Origin: Rhipicephalus microplus
Taxonomy: Eukaryota; Arthropoda; Arachnida; Ixodida; Ixodidae
DNA length: 64,000 nt
Assembly: GCF_043290135.1 (NCBI RefSeq)
Contig: NC_134709.1
Span: 69,678,456-69,742,455, forward strand
Reading direction: 5' to 3'
Shown: piece after piece, positions 61,759 through 64,000 of the stretch
Layout of the letters: every line of letters begins with the position of its first letter
Position numbering within the stretch: the first letter of the stretch is position 1
Program-made: the position numbers and the translations under genes
Notes under the pieces: generated by a model
Databases searched by the model: none
What the model was told of the DNA's origin: nothing
Seen by the model: the letters and a program-made list of their open reading frames with translations, nothing else

Positions 61759-61951
61759 CGAACCACGACGATGACGACAGCACCGACAAAAAAATCGTGT
61801 AGAGAACGTTCGCTTGAAAGCATACACACACGCACACACAAATACATACACACACACACAAAGTTACTTACACTTTGAAAGTCTCGAGAGACGGTTTTTC
61901 AAGCTTCGCTTTGTCGGGCTCCTAGACCGATACGCAAGAGCTTGCCGCTTC
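16130..61951 (-). CDS. Receptor-type protein tyrosine phosphatase, cytoplasmic part (17 exons, 5' end outside window)
   Basis: This is a spliced minus-strand gene encoding the intracellular half of a receptor PTP, which removes phosphate from tyrosine at the plasma membrane. Exons (high to low): 61951-61872, 58554-58379, 55903-55816, 53648-53572, 52245-52209, 51578-51481, 50324-50208, 47605-47457, 41431-41296, 39901-39752, 35901-35802, 35718-35642, 32724-32596, 29185-29060, 27096-26945, 25248-25113, 16204-16130. Every junction has AG/GT borders and matching phase, giving 633 residues (numbered from the first complete codon here). D1 has KNRY (106-109), WPD (239-241) and HCSGGIGRTG with Cys273 and Arg279, so it should be active. 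D2 has Cys563 but Glu569 where Arg belongs and WNR at 527-529, so it should be inactive. Similarity to the R2B class (KEEY before D1, PFL in D2, and 88/77/37/98/117/136/150-base exons as I recall them for vertebrate R2B genes) is inference. The transmembrane segment, ectodomain and start are not in the window. Confidence 0.93.
16450..16555 (+). repeat. Tandem duplication, 53-base unit, two copies
   Basis: AAGCACTCTGAGTGAGAATT ... AAACACGATTG occurs at 16450 and again at 16503 with a few mismatches. It lies in the last intron of the RPTP gene. Confidence 0.85.
17140..17251 (+). repeat. Dispersed repeat tail (GTACAGGGTAGCC family) with (CTC)n
   Basis: CCCCAGTACAGGGTAGCCAG followed by a GGCTAACCTTCCTGTCC stretch and then (CTC)n. 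Relatives lie at 50003-50090 (plus), 44717-44800 (minus) and 58619-58700 (minus). It is probably the 3' end of a LINE or SINE. Confidence 0.65.
17260..18108. other. Last intron, G+C-rich patch of unknown origin
   Basis: 17480-18060 is richer in G+C. It contains CTGGCCACAAGTTTGGCC, which recurs near 51272 (CTGGCCACAAGTTCGGCC), so both may be fragments of one repeat. No protein is recognised. Confidence 0.4.
18124..18366 (+). mobile_element. Full-length tick SINE (Ruka-like)
   Basis: The SINE starts GCCCCGCCGCGGTGG, has a tRNA-like head with GGTTCGATTCC (pol III B box) and ends in CAATCAAT. The 15-base duplication TGGAAATCATTGATA flanks it exactly (18109-18123, 18367-18381), indicating a recent insertion. 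Confidence 0.95.
18434..19144 (-). pseudogene. LINE 3' end (CR1-like), C-terminal coding piece and tail
   Basis: The minus strand 19084-18794 encodes RTRPTRHKHDRTI...TFMYSFFPMAIHEWNKLDP, the classic C-terminal block (SFFPR.I..WN.LP) of CR1-like reverse transcriptases. About 350 bases of 3' UTR follow, ending in TAAATAAATA-type repeats near 18440. Confidence 0.78.
19600..19965 (-). pseudogene. Penelope-like element, GIY-YIG endonuclease remnant
   Basis: The minus strand reads SVIYDVPTPCGSIYIDKTSH and then HLREH, matching the GIY-YIG endonuclease layout of Penelope-like elements. Later frames hold degraded C-terminal pieces. It has no intact ORF. Confidence 0.6.
21885..22537 (+). repeat. Direct repeat of a ~247-bp GC-rich module inside the transposon
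   Basis: Copy 1 is 21885-22133 and copy 2 is 22293-22537. They share long blocks such as GATACGATGCCGGCTTGATA and GGGGCGAGCGCGTCGCCGGC, with only scattered differences. Open frames through the module are not similar to any protein I recognise. Confidence 0.9.
22855..22949 (+). repeat. (CA)n microsatellite
   Basis: About 95 bases of CA dinucleotides, slightly interrupted at the left. It explains the Cys-Val and His-Thr frames in this area. Confidence 0.99.
23276..24047. other. Intron, nothing recognised
   Basis: No exon-like frame with family similarity and no repeat seen. Confidence 0.5.
24050..24927. mobile_element. 0.88-kb foldback element with CAGGGTGTCC ends
   Basis: The left end CAGGGTGTCCTACGTAACTT matches the inverted right end CAGGGTGTCCCAGGTAACCT, and similarity continues imperfectly for several hundred bases towards the centre. 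TA flanks both ends (24048-24049, 24928-24929). It has no ORF. CAGGGTGTCC-type ends are familiar from arthropod MITEs. Confidence 0.85.
25113..25248 (-). CDS. RPTP exon: D2 decayed P-loop (DGCQESG)
   Basis: This 136-base exon (TTTCAG acceptor, GTAAGG donor) has the same size and phase as the D1 signature exon. With the previous exon it reads QCLDGCQESG; the invariant P-loop Arg is Glu569. It continues AAICDQLKLEQELDVFRSV, the helix after the P-loop, and ends IVDS. Confidence 0.94.
25310..25570 (-). repeat. LINE 3' UTR fragment, copy 1
   Basis: It shares ACTGGTATTCTGCACTTCAC-like text, CACACGAAGTCACA and the GGTGCAAGCCTGTTG stretch with 29450-29760 and 54010-54150, all in minus orientation. 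Confidence 0.55.
25571..26944. other. Intron, nothing recognised
   Basis: The minus-strand frame at 26391-26723 has no recognisable similarity and does not fit the RPTP reading. Confidence 0.5.
26945..27096 (-). CDS. RPTP exon: D2 degenerate WPD loop and VVVQC
   Basis: This 152-base exon (ATGCAG acceptor, GTGAGT donor) encodes residues 514-563 plus two bases. ILKQFHSQSWNRASTVP aligns with QFHFTTWPDHGVP of D1, so WPD is replaced by WNR (527-529) and the general acid is lost. It ends RAVVVQC, where Gln replaces the His of HC. Confidence 0.93.
27660..27896 (+). mobile_element. SINE, moderately diverged
   Basis: This is a complete tRNA-derived SINE with a mutated B box (GATCAAATCCC). An 11-base duplication, AGTACATGGCA at 27649-27659 versus AGTACGTGGCA at 27897-27907, flanks it with one mismatch. 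Confidence 0.9.
27902..28393 (+). CDS. Unrecognised 163-codon open frame in an intron
   Basis: ATG at 27908 or 27902 opens 163 codons to TAG. The frame starts right beside the SINE duplication. The product is mixed-composition (LRGPGKQNYIIFRIFHDISV..., MAPTPEFLPNELFNLFNAEC) with no domain, signal peptide or repeat that I recognise. It runs antisense to the RPTP transcript in the intron between exons 29060 and 27096. It could be chance, an old retrocopy or a real small gene. Confidence 0.2.
   Translation: MAMLWRIFQRSFNKYRVNLTEHLIATQTSCVQSLRGPGKQNYIIFRIFHDISVTNKITTFISREMAPTPEFLPNELFNLFNAECLERQPKMLGHSAETYSSFAALHLSRITLCDEAVCRNSSKIDGSLSLHIQKMKTQGLVGMLLEGFFLMSSFQRHFFDHSS
29060..29185 (-). CDS. RPTP exon: D2 TTPQFWPSL...LVRTFKV
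   Basis: This 126-base exon (TAATAG acceptor, GTATGT donor) encodes residues 472-513. QFWPSLKTTIKYGKVVV corresponds to the QYWP-YG strand region. It was found by looking for the missing D2 piece between LQDE and RILKQFH. Phase 0 at both ends and the fitting motif support it. Confidence 0.9.
29450..29850 (-). pseudogene. LINE ORF2 C-terminus and 3' UTR
   Basis: The minus strand 29842-29648 encodes MTDNALCDACGTEATLQHVF and then DSARCAVHRQPL, the Cys-His C-terminal block of tick LINEs. The 3' UTR follows to about 29450. Confidence 0.75.
30451..30612 (+). repeat. (CATA)/(TACG) microsatellite
   Basis: About 160 bases of ACATACATAC and GTACGTAC units. It produces spurious Tyr-Val-Cys and His-Thr-Tyr frames. 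Confidence 0.98.
30747..32351. mobile_element. GC-rich 1.6-kb solo LTR
   Basis: The block starts TGTAAGGAAAGGAC and ends CCTTAACCATCACA (TG...CA) and is flanked by the exact 5-base duplication CCAGC (742-746 after 30000, and 32352-32356). The interior is very G+C-rich on both strands, which opens several long meaningless frames. No gag or pol is present, so recombination to a solo LTR is the simplest reading. The family and strand are unknown. Confidence 0.68.
32596..32724 (-). CDS. RPTP exon: D2 RKAYLVTQLPL...DFWEMF
   Basis: This 129-base exon (GTGCAG acceptor, GTAATG donor) encodes residues 429-471. LVTQLPL replaces the D1 IATQGP, and DFWEMFA corresponds to DFWRMVW. It ends LGPLQDE in phase 0. 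The fold motifs are kept while substrate-contact residues drift. Confidence 0.95.
33090..33185 (+). repeat. Possible retroelement 3' end with (TTGA)n tail
   Basis: CCTGAAATAAAGTTTGATTG followed by four more TTGA/ATTG units looks like the 3' end of a non-LTR element with AATAAA just before the tail. Confidence 0.4.
33190..35020. other. Intron, nothing recognised
   Basis: Mixed composition; the frame at 33928-34293 is unrecognised. Confidence 0.5.
35024..35290 (+). mobile_element. Old, divergent SINE copy with a triplicated GGTGGTCACATT
   Basis: The tRNA-like head (CTACCGCGGTGG... GGTGCGGGTTCGG) and tail (TTCCGGAGCTCTTCGTTACGGCG ...) match the family poorly. Three short repeats of GGTGGTCACATT sit inside (35095-35145). 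Confidence 0.72.
35581..35624 (+). repeat. (TA)n microsatellite next to an exon
   Basis: There are 22 TA units only 17 bases downstream (minus sense) of the exon ending at 35642, so just inside the intron past the donor. Confidence 0.98.
35642..35718 (-). CDS. RPTP exon: D2 DSRRPFL...DYINAIYVD
   Basis: This 77-base exon (CATAG acceptor, GTAAGT donor) encodes residues 404-428 with DSRRPFLSVTADGS and DYINAIYVD. The PFL spelling resembles D2 of R2B RPTPs. It is the same size as the matching D1 exon, consistent with an ancient domain duplication. Confidence 0.94.
35802..35901 (-). CDS. RPTP exon: D2 start (AAKNRSPKILA)
   Basis: This 100-base exon (CTTCAG acceptor, GTAAGT donor) encodes residues 370-402. 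NAAKNRSPKILA corresponds to KNRY of D1, but with Ser for Tyr, so D2 has already lost its phosphotyrosine-recognition tyrosine. The final T joins GT of the next exon to make Cys403. Confidence 0.93.
35902..39005. other. Intron; (CT)n and a weak ACGTC-type repeat, otherwise nothing
   Basis: 37560-37800 has a vague ~57-base periodicity around AACGTC/GTCGGGA motifs, too degraded to call. Confidence 0.4.
37419..37448 (+). repeat. (CT)n microsatellite
   Basis: 15 CT units. It accounts for Arg-Glu and Ser-Leu repeat frames on the two strands. Confidence 0.98.
39006..39243 (-). mobile_element. SINE, minus orientation
   Basis: The reverse complement of the SINE reads from the tail (GATTTGATTGATTTGTGGG) to the head (CACCGTAGCGGGGC). 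A possible CATACAT duplication lies at each side. Confidence 0.88.
39592..39627 (+). mobile_element. 36-bp severely 5'-truncated SINE tail
   Basis: Only the SINE tail GATTTTGGGATGTTAAACCC... to AATCAAC is present. It is flanked by an exact 10-base duplication ACTGCATCAA (39582-39591 and 39628-39637), so it is a real truncated insertion rather than a leftover. Confidence 0.85.
39752..39901 (-). CDS. RPTP exon: end of D1 (EQYIFAYMAL) and linker
   Basis: This 150-base exon (TCACAG acceptor, GTAAGT donor) encodes residues 320-369. EQYIFAYMALVE includes the Q-loop Gln that positions the hydrolytic water in D1. It then enters the Lys-rich D1-D2 linker, ending DLEYE. It is phase 0 at both ends. Confidence 0.95.
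39902..41295. other. Intron, nothing recognised
   Basis: No family-like frame. Confidence 0.5.
41296..41431 (-). CDS. RPTP exon: D1 signature GGIGRTG
   Basis: This 136-base exon (TTTCAG acceptor, GTAAGA donor) encodes residues 275-319. Joined to the previous exon it gives HCSGGIGRTG, which satisfies HCX5R(T/S)G; Gly replaces the usual Ala after Ser. It continues TLVLVDSML and VNLVAHLHTMRQSRVNLVES, the usual helix after the P-loop. Confidence 0.96.
42306..42615. mobile_element. Foldback element with GTGAATTATxATGAGT ends and CGTCC core
   Basis: GTGAATTATGATGAGTAGGG at the left returns inverted at the right (reverse of GTGAATTATTATGAGTGGGG), each followed by CGAAGCG. The core (42340-42580) is a degenerate CGTCCGTC minisatellite. 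Confidence 0.78.
42962..43312 (+). pseudogene. LINE C-terminal fragment
   Basis: The plus strand encodes HIQHYIQGKNGSPACMVCGG followed by FPDNAHVLRDCPG, a CxxCG...H...CP C-terminal finger of non-LTR elements, and runs to a poly-C tract at 43277-43290 and an AATAAAG-like end. It sits inside the Penelope-like remnant on the opposite strand. Confidence 0.65.
44717..44800 (-). repeat. Dispersed repeat tail (GTACAGGGTAGCC family)
   Basis: GGGAAGTTAGCCAGTTCTCA and then GACCGGCT, the reverse of the copy at 17140, here without the (CTC)n. Confidence 0.6.
45240..45840 (-). pseudogene. LINE RNase H domain remnant
   Basis: Minus-strand frames read TSSKAAEYTTIRTAVEFLVE and SRAALQGITLP (the RNase H D..E..D region), then SHCGIDRNDRADEVARSARD and IPLSRTDAATRLRSLA, the end of the RNase H of I/R1-type LINEs. 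Frameshifts and stops make it inactive. Confidence 0.82.
45872..46090 (+). mobile_element. Old divergent SINE
   Basis: The head CGCCATGGTGGATGAGG, the GCGGGTCCGATTGCGGG B-box region, the CACGTTAAAG core and the CTCTACTACGGCG tail are recognisable but heavily mutated. Confidence 0.72.
46091..47456. other. Intron, nothing recognised
   Basis: No family-like frame or repeat. Confidence 0.5.
47457..47605 (-). CDS. RPTP exon: D1 WPD loop and catalytic HC
   Basis: This 149-base exon (CACCAG acceptor, GTATGA donor) encodes residues 225-273. VVQFHFTTWPDHGVP holds the mobile WPD loop with its general acid Asp241. The exon ends in VIVHC with nucleophile Cys273, plus two bases (AG) of the split Ser274. 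The active-site signature is completed about 6 kb away. Confidence 0.96.
47738..47832 (-). mobile_element. SINE head fragment, minus orientation
   Basis: Only the tRNA-like half remains: CATCGAAAATGCAG...GGGATTCGATTCC...CCAGACCACCACGGC read backwards. Confidence 0.75.
48183..48210. other. Perfect 12-bp hairpin
   Basis: ACACGAGGTGCA and TGCACCTCGTGT are separated by CATT. It is intronic. No terminator role applies in a eukaryote, and its function is unknown. Confidence 0.85.
48975..49190 (+). mobile_element. Old divergent SINE
   Basis: CAGTACTCGGCTGCTATTCC, the GATCCCGGCCACG head and a degraded GGCACGTTAA...CCACCACGTC tail identify a strongly mutated copy. Confidence 0.7.
50003..50090 (+). 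repeat. Dispersed repeat tail (GTACAGGGTAGCC family)
   Basis: CCCCAGTGCAAGGTAGCCTA followed by GTTAACCTTCCTGCC, a diverged relative of 17140-17251. Confidence 0.58.
50208..50324 (-). CDS. RPTP exon: D1 KCEQYWPE
   Basis: This 117-base exon (TTGCAG acceptor, GTGAGT donor) encodes residues 186-224, starting TKCEQYWPE (the PTP KC.QYWP motif), then YGKFMVTL and the strand leading into the WPD loop. It is phase 0 at both ends. Confidence 0.95.
50325..51480. other. Intron, one possible repeat fragment
   Basis: 51150-51300 shares CTGGCCACAAGTTCGGCC-type text with 17990-18010. Nothing else was seen. Confidence 0.4.
51481..51578 (-). CDS. RPTP exon: D1 PKQSTLTDFWRMVW
   Basis: This 98-base exon (GTGCAG acceptor, GTAAGC donor) encodes residues 154-185. 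It contains TLTDFWRMVW and KIIMLTNLKE, the conserved central helix and beta strand of PTP domains. The first two bases complete the Gly of TQGP. Confidence 0.95.
52209..52245 (-). CDS. RPTP micro-exon of 37 bases: GYRCPRKYIATQ
   Basis: This very short exon (ATGCAG acceptor, GTATTT donor) encodes GYRCPRKYIATQ plus the first base of Gly, the family's IATQGP motif split by an intron. It is too short for ORF callers. Phase and the following PKQSTLTDFW exon confirm it. As I recall, vertebrate R2B genes also have a 37-base exon here. Confidence 0.94.
52445..52925 (+). repeat. CACGTG/ACGTGA-rich block
   Basis: About a dozen TCACGTGAC, TTACGTGA and CACGTA variants lie in 480 bases, at irregular spacing. 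Full CACGTG occurs near 52461, 52604, 52681 and 52860. It lies in the 1.3-kb intron between the exons at 53572 and 52245. Confidence 0.7.
53572..53648 (-). CDS. RPTP exon: D1 DHSRV...DYINASYV
   Basis: This 77-base exon (CCGCAG acceptor, GTAAGA donor) encodes residues 116-140. It contains DHSRVKL and DYINASYV, the conserved core strand motifs of a PTP domain. It ends in phase 0 after TCG (Ser). Confidence 0.95.
54010..54150 (-). repeat. LINE 3' UTR fragment, copy 3
   Basis: ACTGGTATGCTATGTTACCC and CACTGGAGACAGGG match the copies at 25310 and 29450 in part. Confidence 0.5.
54151..55815. other. Intron, G+C-rich repeat-like patch
   Basis: 54490-55030 looks like a dispersed repeat (GACGCTCTCGGCTGGATTTT, GTCGGCGTCTACATCG) but no second copy is in the window. 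The frames there are unrecognised. Confidence 0.4.
55816..55903 (-). CDS. RPTP exon: start of D1 (KNRY motif)
   Basis: This 88-base exon (TTGCAG acceptor, GTAAGG donor) encodes residues 86-114, ending in KNRYGNILP. KNRY forms the phosphotyrosine-recognition loop of active PTP domains. The final base T joins AT of the next exon to make the Tyr before DHSRV, the standard KNRY...YDHSRV D1 opening. Confidence 0.95.
56034..56400 (+). repeat. Polypyrimidine-rich tract
   Basis: About 370 bases rich in T and C (TTTCTCTGTC, CTTTTTTTCC). It creates Phe-rich frames that are not credible proteins. Confidence 0.8.
56411..56653 (-). mobile_element. SINE, minus orientation, well preserved
   Basis: The copy runs from tail (GATTGATTGATATTTGGGG) to head (CACCGTGGCGGGG). 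TTGTTTCTG occurs at 56401-56409 and again at 56661-56669, a likely but not perfectly placed duplication. Confidence 0.92.
57009..57076 (+). repeat. (GAT)n/(GGT)n microsatellite
   Basis: Interrupted GATGAT and GGTGGT repeats occur over about 70 bases. Confidence 0.9.
57377..57438. other. Near-perfect 23-bp hairpin, 16-base loop
   Basis: The arm AGGGTTCACGTGTTGTCCTA plus CGA (57377-57399) pairs with 57416-57438 with a single G-T/C-A difference. It is intronic and noncoding. The size fits a small-RNA precursor or a very short foldback element. Confidence 0.8.
58379..58554 (-). CDS. RPTP exon: juxtamembrane region up to KEEY
   Basis: This 176-base exon has an ACGCAG acceptor and a GTACGG donor. 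It encodes residues 28-85. The second half carries PVPLKRLQDHV and ends in GVLKEEYM, matching the conserved helix before D1 of RPTPs; the KEEY spelling resembles R2B members. The first half (DENSMSESRMTLNMESS) is Ser/Met-rich, acidic and of unknown role. Confidence 0.88.
58619..58700 (-). repeat. Dispersed repeat tail (GTACAGGGTAGCC family)
   Basis: GGTTTGGTACCCTACAGGTA with CAACCAGTCCAGAATGGCC, a diverged inverse of the 17140 copy. It starts only about 65 bases upstream of an RPTP exon. Confidence 0.5.
59907..60173 (+). mobile_element. Young full-length SINE with expanded (TCAA)n tail
   Basis: It is near-consensus from CGCCCCGCCGCGGTGG to the tail, with eight or so TCAA/ATCA units. The 14-base duplication AGCGTCTCCTTCCC (59893-59906) versus AGCGTCTTCTTCCC (60174-60187) flanks it with one mismatch. 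Confidence 0.95.
60715..60756 (+). repeat. (GT)n microsatellite
   Basis: About 20 GT units. Confidence 0.98.
61721..61758 (+). repeat. (CAA)n microsatellite
   Basis: 12 or so CAA units, read as poly-Gln/Thr/Asn on one strand. It is about 115 bases from the juxtamembrane exon donor and is intronic. Confidence 0.98.
61872..61951 (-). CDS. RPTP exon 1 of window: juxtamembrane, basic
   Basis: This 80-base exon has a TACAG acceptor and a GTAAGT donor. It encodes 26 complete codons rich in Arg, Lys and Ser (KRQALAYRSRSPTKRSL...), the kind of basic stretch found just inside a transmembrane helix. It begins with the last base of a split codon and ends with one base that joins TG of the next exon. 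It has no conserved motif, so it is the least certain exon; phase agreement and position support it. Confidence 0.62.
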
Positions 61952-63002
61952 CTGTAGCAAACAACAGTGAAATGTTTGTTAAGATGTGCCTAGGCACGTA
62001 GAACGAAACATTAAGCAGAAAGGCAAACGCCCGTAGAAACTGCATTGGAGTAGCAGCTTTAGTTTTCAAAACGTTACCAATTACTTCAACCTGGAGCCGG
62101 TTGCATGCGCGCAGTTCATTGCGAGCGCTATGCTGCTTGTTTCAAACACTACCAGAGCGCACCACGTAAAGTCATGTTTTTATATCTGCGATGTGTTAAT
62201 TTCGGGTCGAAGTAGAAGTGCTGCACCGTGGTGGGTGGGTTTGACCATAAGTTGTTGATTATGCCGATGACACAACGTACGTACCTCGTGTGCATCAGAA
62301 TGTTATTGTCGTAGTCGCAGTATTCAATTGAAAGATGCATAATCACCTCTAGAACCAGGAGAATCGTTGTGCATGAAATTGCGCACAGCTCAATTGCGCA
62401 TTTTGTGGTATTATCTGTACTGAAGTTTGGATTTTTAACACAGCGTTTAAGAGACTTATTTGCAAATATGACAGCTGATGTTAGTTTGCGAGCTAGTCTA
62501 CGTTCAAGTTAACTCTCTTCATCAGCACCTCACTCATCAAATTAAGGATGCACTTTTTAAATAAATGACTGTATAAAAGCGTTCGAATACACAGAGCTTT
62601 ACAAAAGTTTTTAGAAACAGCACATGAAGAGTTGCTCGATAACTGGACACAATGGTAATATAGTGCTTGTAAAAAAATACTTTAGCTGCTCCATCGCCTA
62701 TTTTTGTTGGGTGCGTGAGATTTGATTAGTACCCACAATGATTTAAAAGGAATCGAATACAACAAGCTACTGTATATGAATAGATTCTTTAAAACATATA
62801 CTTAGTGCTTCTTTCGCATTATCTGCAAACGAATGTTGCCTAGGAGCCTAAAGGTACATAGTTTTTGTGTAAATGGTGAGTGGTTTAACATTGCATTTTT
62901 AAAGGGCCCCTTACCACACCGGGTTCAGAAACAAGGGAACGGTTTCCTCTTCTCTTTCACTATCCTTCGCATACGCGATGTATCCCCCTCACCACTTATC
63001 TC
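61952..63002. other. Upstream intron; no transmembrane exon found
   Basis: I looked for a hydrophobic minus-strand exon with a phase-2 end that could precede 61951 and found none, so the transmembrane exon is probably beyond the window. Confidence 0.5.
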
Positions 63003-63006
63003 TTAA

Positions 63007-63583
63007 AGGGGCGCTGACACGCTTTTTGAGCGTGATCAGAAAACGCTAACAATTTCGGTAGTTGAGGCTTCTGACAACACGCGAGTCAAATATTACAGCA
63101 CAGCACGTGGCCTGGAGTTCACAATACATTATTAAAGACAGCTAAAATTGCTTTCTCGTTCTCTTATCTCGGTAAATGACAGAATACGCTCAAAAAACAC
63201 TCGTAGCAAGCCTGTCTATCGGCCATTGGCTGATTTGAACGAGACGTGCTCGGTCGTCACAGAGATTACCACGGGAGGCCGCGACTAGTCTGCAAAGACG
63301 CGTGCGATCACGCTGAAAAGCCGCGCATTCAAAAAAAAAAAAGCGCTCAAGGTCACGAGCACTTTTTCTTTGACTCTGCCATTCCTCCCTCCTTAGCTCA
63401 CAGCACTTACATCGGGACGAGAGTAGAAAAAATGTCATTGCAGCATGCGACGAATCTTTGCAACTCCACTCGCACGGGACAGATTCCCCAAATTTTTGTG
63501 GCATTGAATTTGTAAGACAGTAAGCTTAGGCTCGTCCAGTGAATTCATTCCACCTTTATTTGAAAAAGTGCCGCAGGACCCCT
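63007..63583. mobile_element. TTAA-flanked MITE-like element
   Basis: AGGGGCGCTGACACG at the left and, inverted, AGGGGTCCTGCGGCAC at the right are each bordered by TTAA (63003-63006, 63584-63587). TTAA duplication is the piggyBac signature. A similar AAAGGGCCCC start at 62900 may mark another copy. Confidence 0.62.
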
Positions 63584-64000
63584 TTAAGAACACGTCAGCA
63601 AAGTCAGCACCAAGAGCTCCAGCCTATCAGGATTTCGCACTTATTGGCCACACGCGGTTATCACCGCTTGCGCGCAGGCAAATACACAAAAGGAAGTGAA
63701 ATAAGTTGATTGCTCCCGATAGCAGGCAAGACAAGGAAGAACGGATGGGCACGTGCATAAGAAAACAGTGCAGGAGAGAAATTAGATCACATGTTTCGCG
63801 TATATGGACGATTCGAGTGCATGTACACAATAGACGTCGCCGCAATCACTCTGTGCGTCACAGAAATGCCCCAGAAAAACCAGAAACGCCGGGAGTGAGT
63901 ATTGCACTCCTCGCTTTTTGTATTCTGAGAGGCTGCATGATGAGGGGCTTTTCAACAAGTTCTTTCTTTTATCAGCTTTGCATAAATTTGCGGGTGTTTA

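Larger units (their letters stand above)
60190..61871. other. Intron, microsatellites only
   Basis: Contains the (GT)n and (CAA)n tracts. No exon-like frame fits the gene. Confidence 0.5.

Noticed and set aside
62149..62346. Minus-strand frame considered as the transmembrane exon
   Set aside because: It is not hydrophobic enough, has no acceptor/donor pair in the required phase and no basic stop-transfer end.

Overview
The window looks like nuclear DNA of a metastriate tick (Rhipicephalus/Dermacentor-like; genus inferred, not proven). The reasons are about eleven copies of a tRNA-derived SINE that I recognise as the tick 'Ruka' type, tick-style Ty3/gypsy, Penelope-like and LINE remnants, microsatellites, and one long gene whose short exons have GT-AG introns. 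Nothing prokaryotic is present: no operons, CRISPR arrays or true tRNA/rRNA genes.

Host gene: the minus strand from 61951 to 16130 carries 17 exons that splice in phase without a break (1,903 coding bases, 633 codons plus stop). They encode the cytoplasmic part of a receptor-type protein tyrosine phosphatase (RPTP): a basic juxtamembrane piece, an intact first phosphatase domain (D1, with KNRY, WPD and HCSGGIGRTG), a linker, and a second domain (D2) whose catalytic motif has decayed to QCLDGCQESG and whose WPD loop reads WNR. D2 is therefore predicted to be a pseudophosphatase. Exon sizes and D2/juxtamembrane motifs resemble the R2B (kappa/mu/rho/tau) class. The extracellular and transmembrane exons lie beyond 64000. 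A polyadenylation signal sits about 75 bases after the stop.

0-16 kb (downstream of the gene): a Ty3/gypsy element (488-6438) with 407-bp LTRs and a 4-bp target duplication, inserted into a SINE that keeps its own 13-bp duplication. Its gag-pol junction has a textbook -1 frameshift signal. Three isolated stop codons inactivate it. After it come a LINE with an inverted 5' half (8560-10580), short foldback elements and otherwise featureless DNA.

16-64 kb (introns): SINEs of several ages, a 2.27-kb inverted-repeat transposon inside a SINE (20917-23189), a 0.88-kb foldback element (24050-24927), a GC-rich 1.6-kb solo LTR (30747-32351), two Penelope-like remnants, LINE tails, a CACGTG-rich block (52445-52925), a near-perfect 23-bp hairpin (57377-57438) and a TTAA-flanked element (63007-63583). 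All exon boundaries were read by eye from splice consensus, phase and family similarity. No database search was possible.
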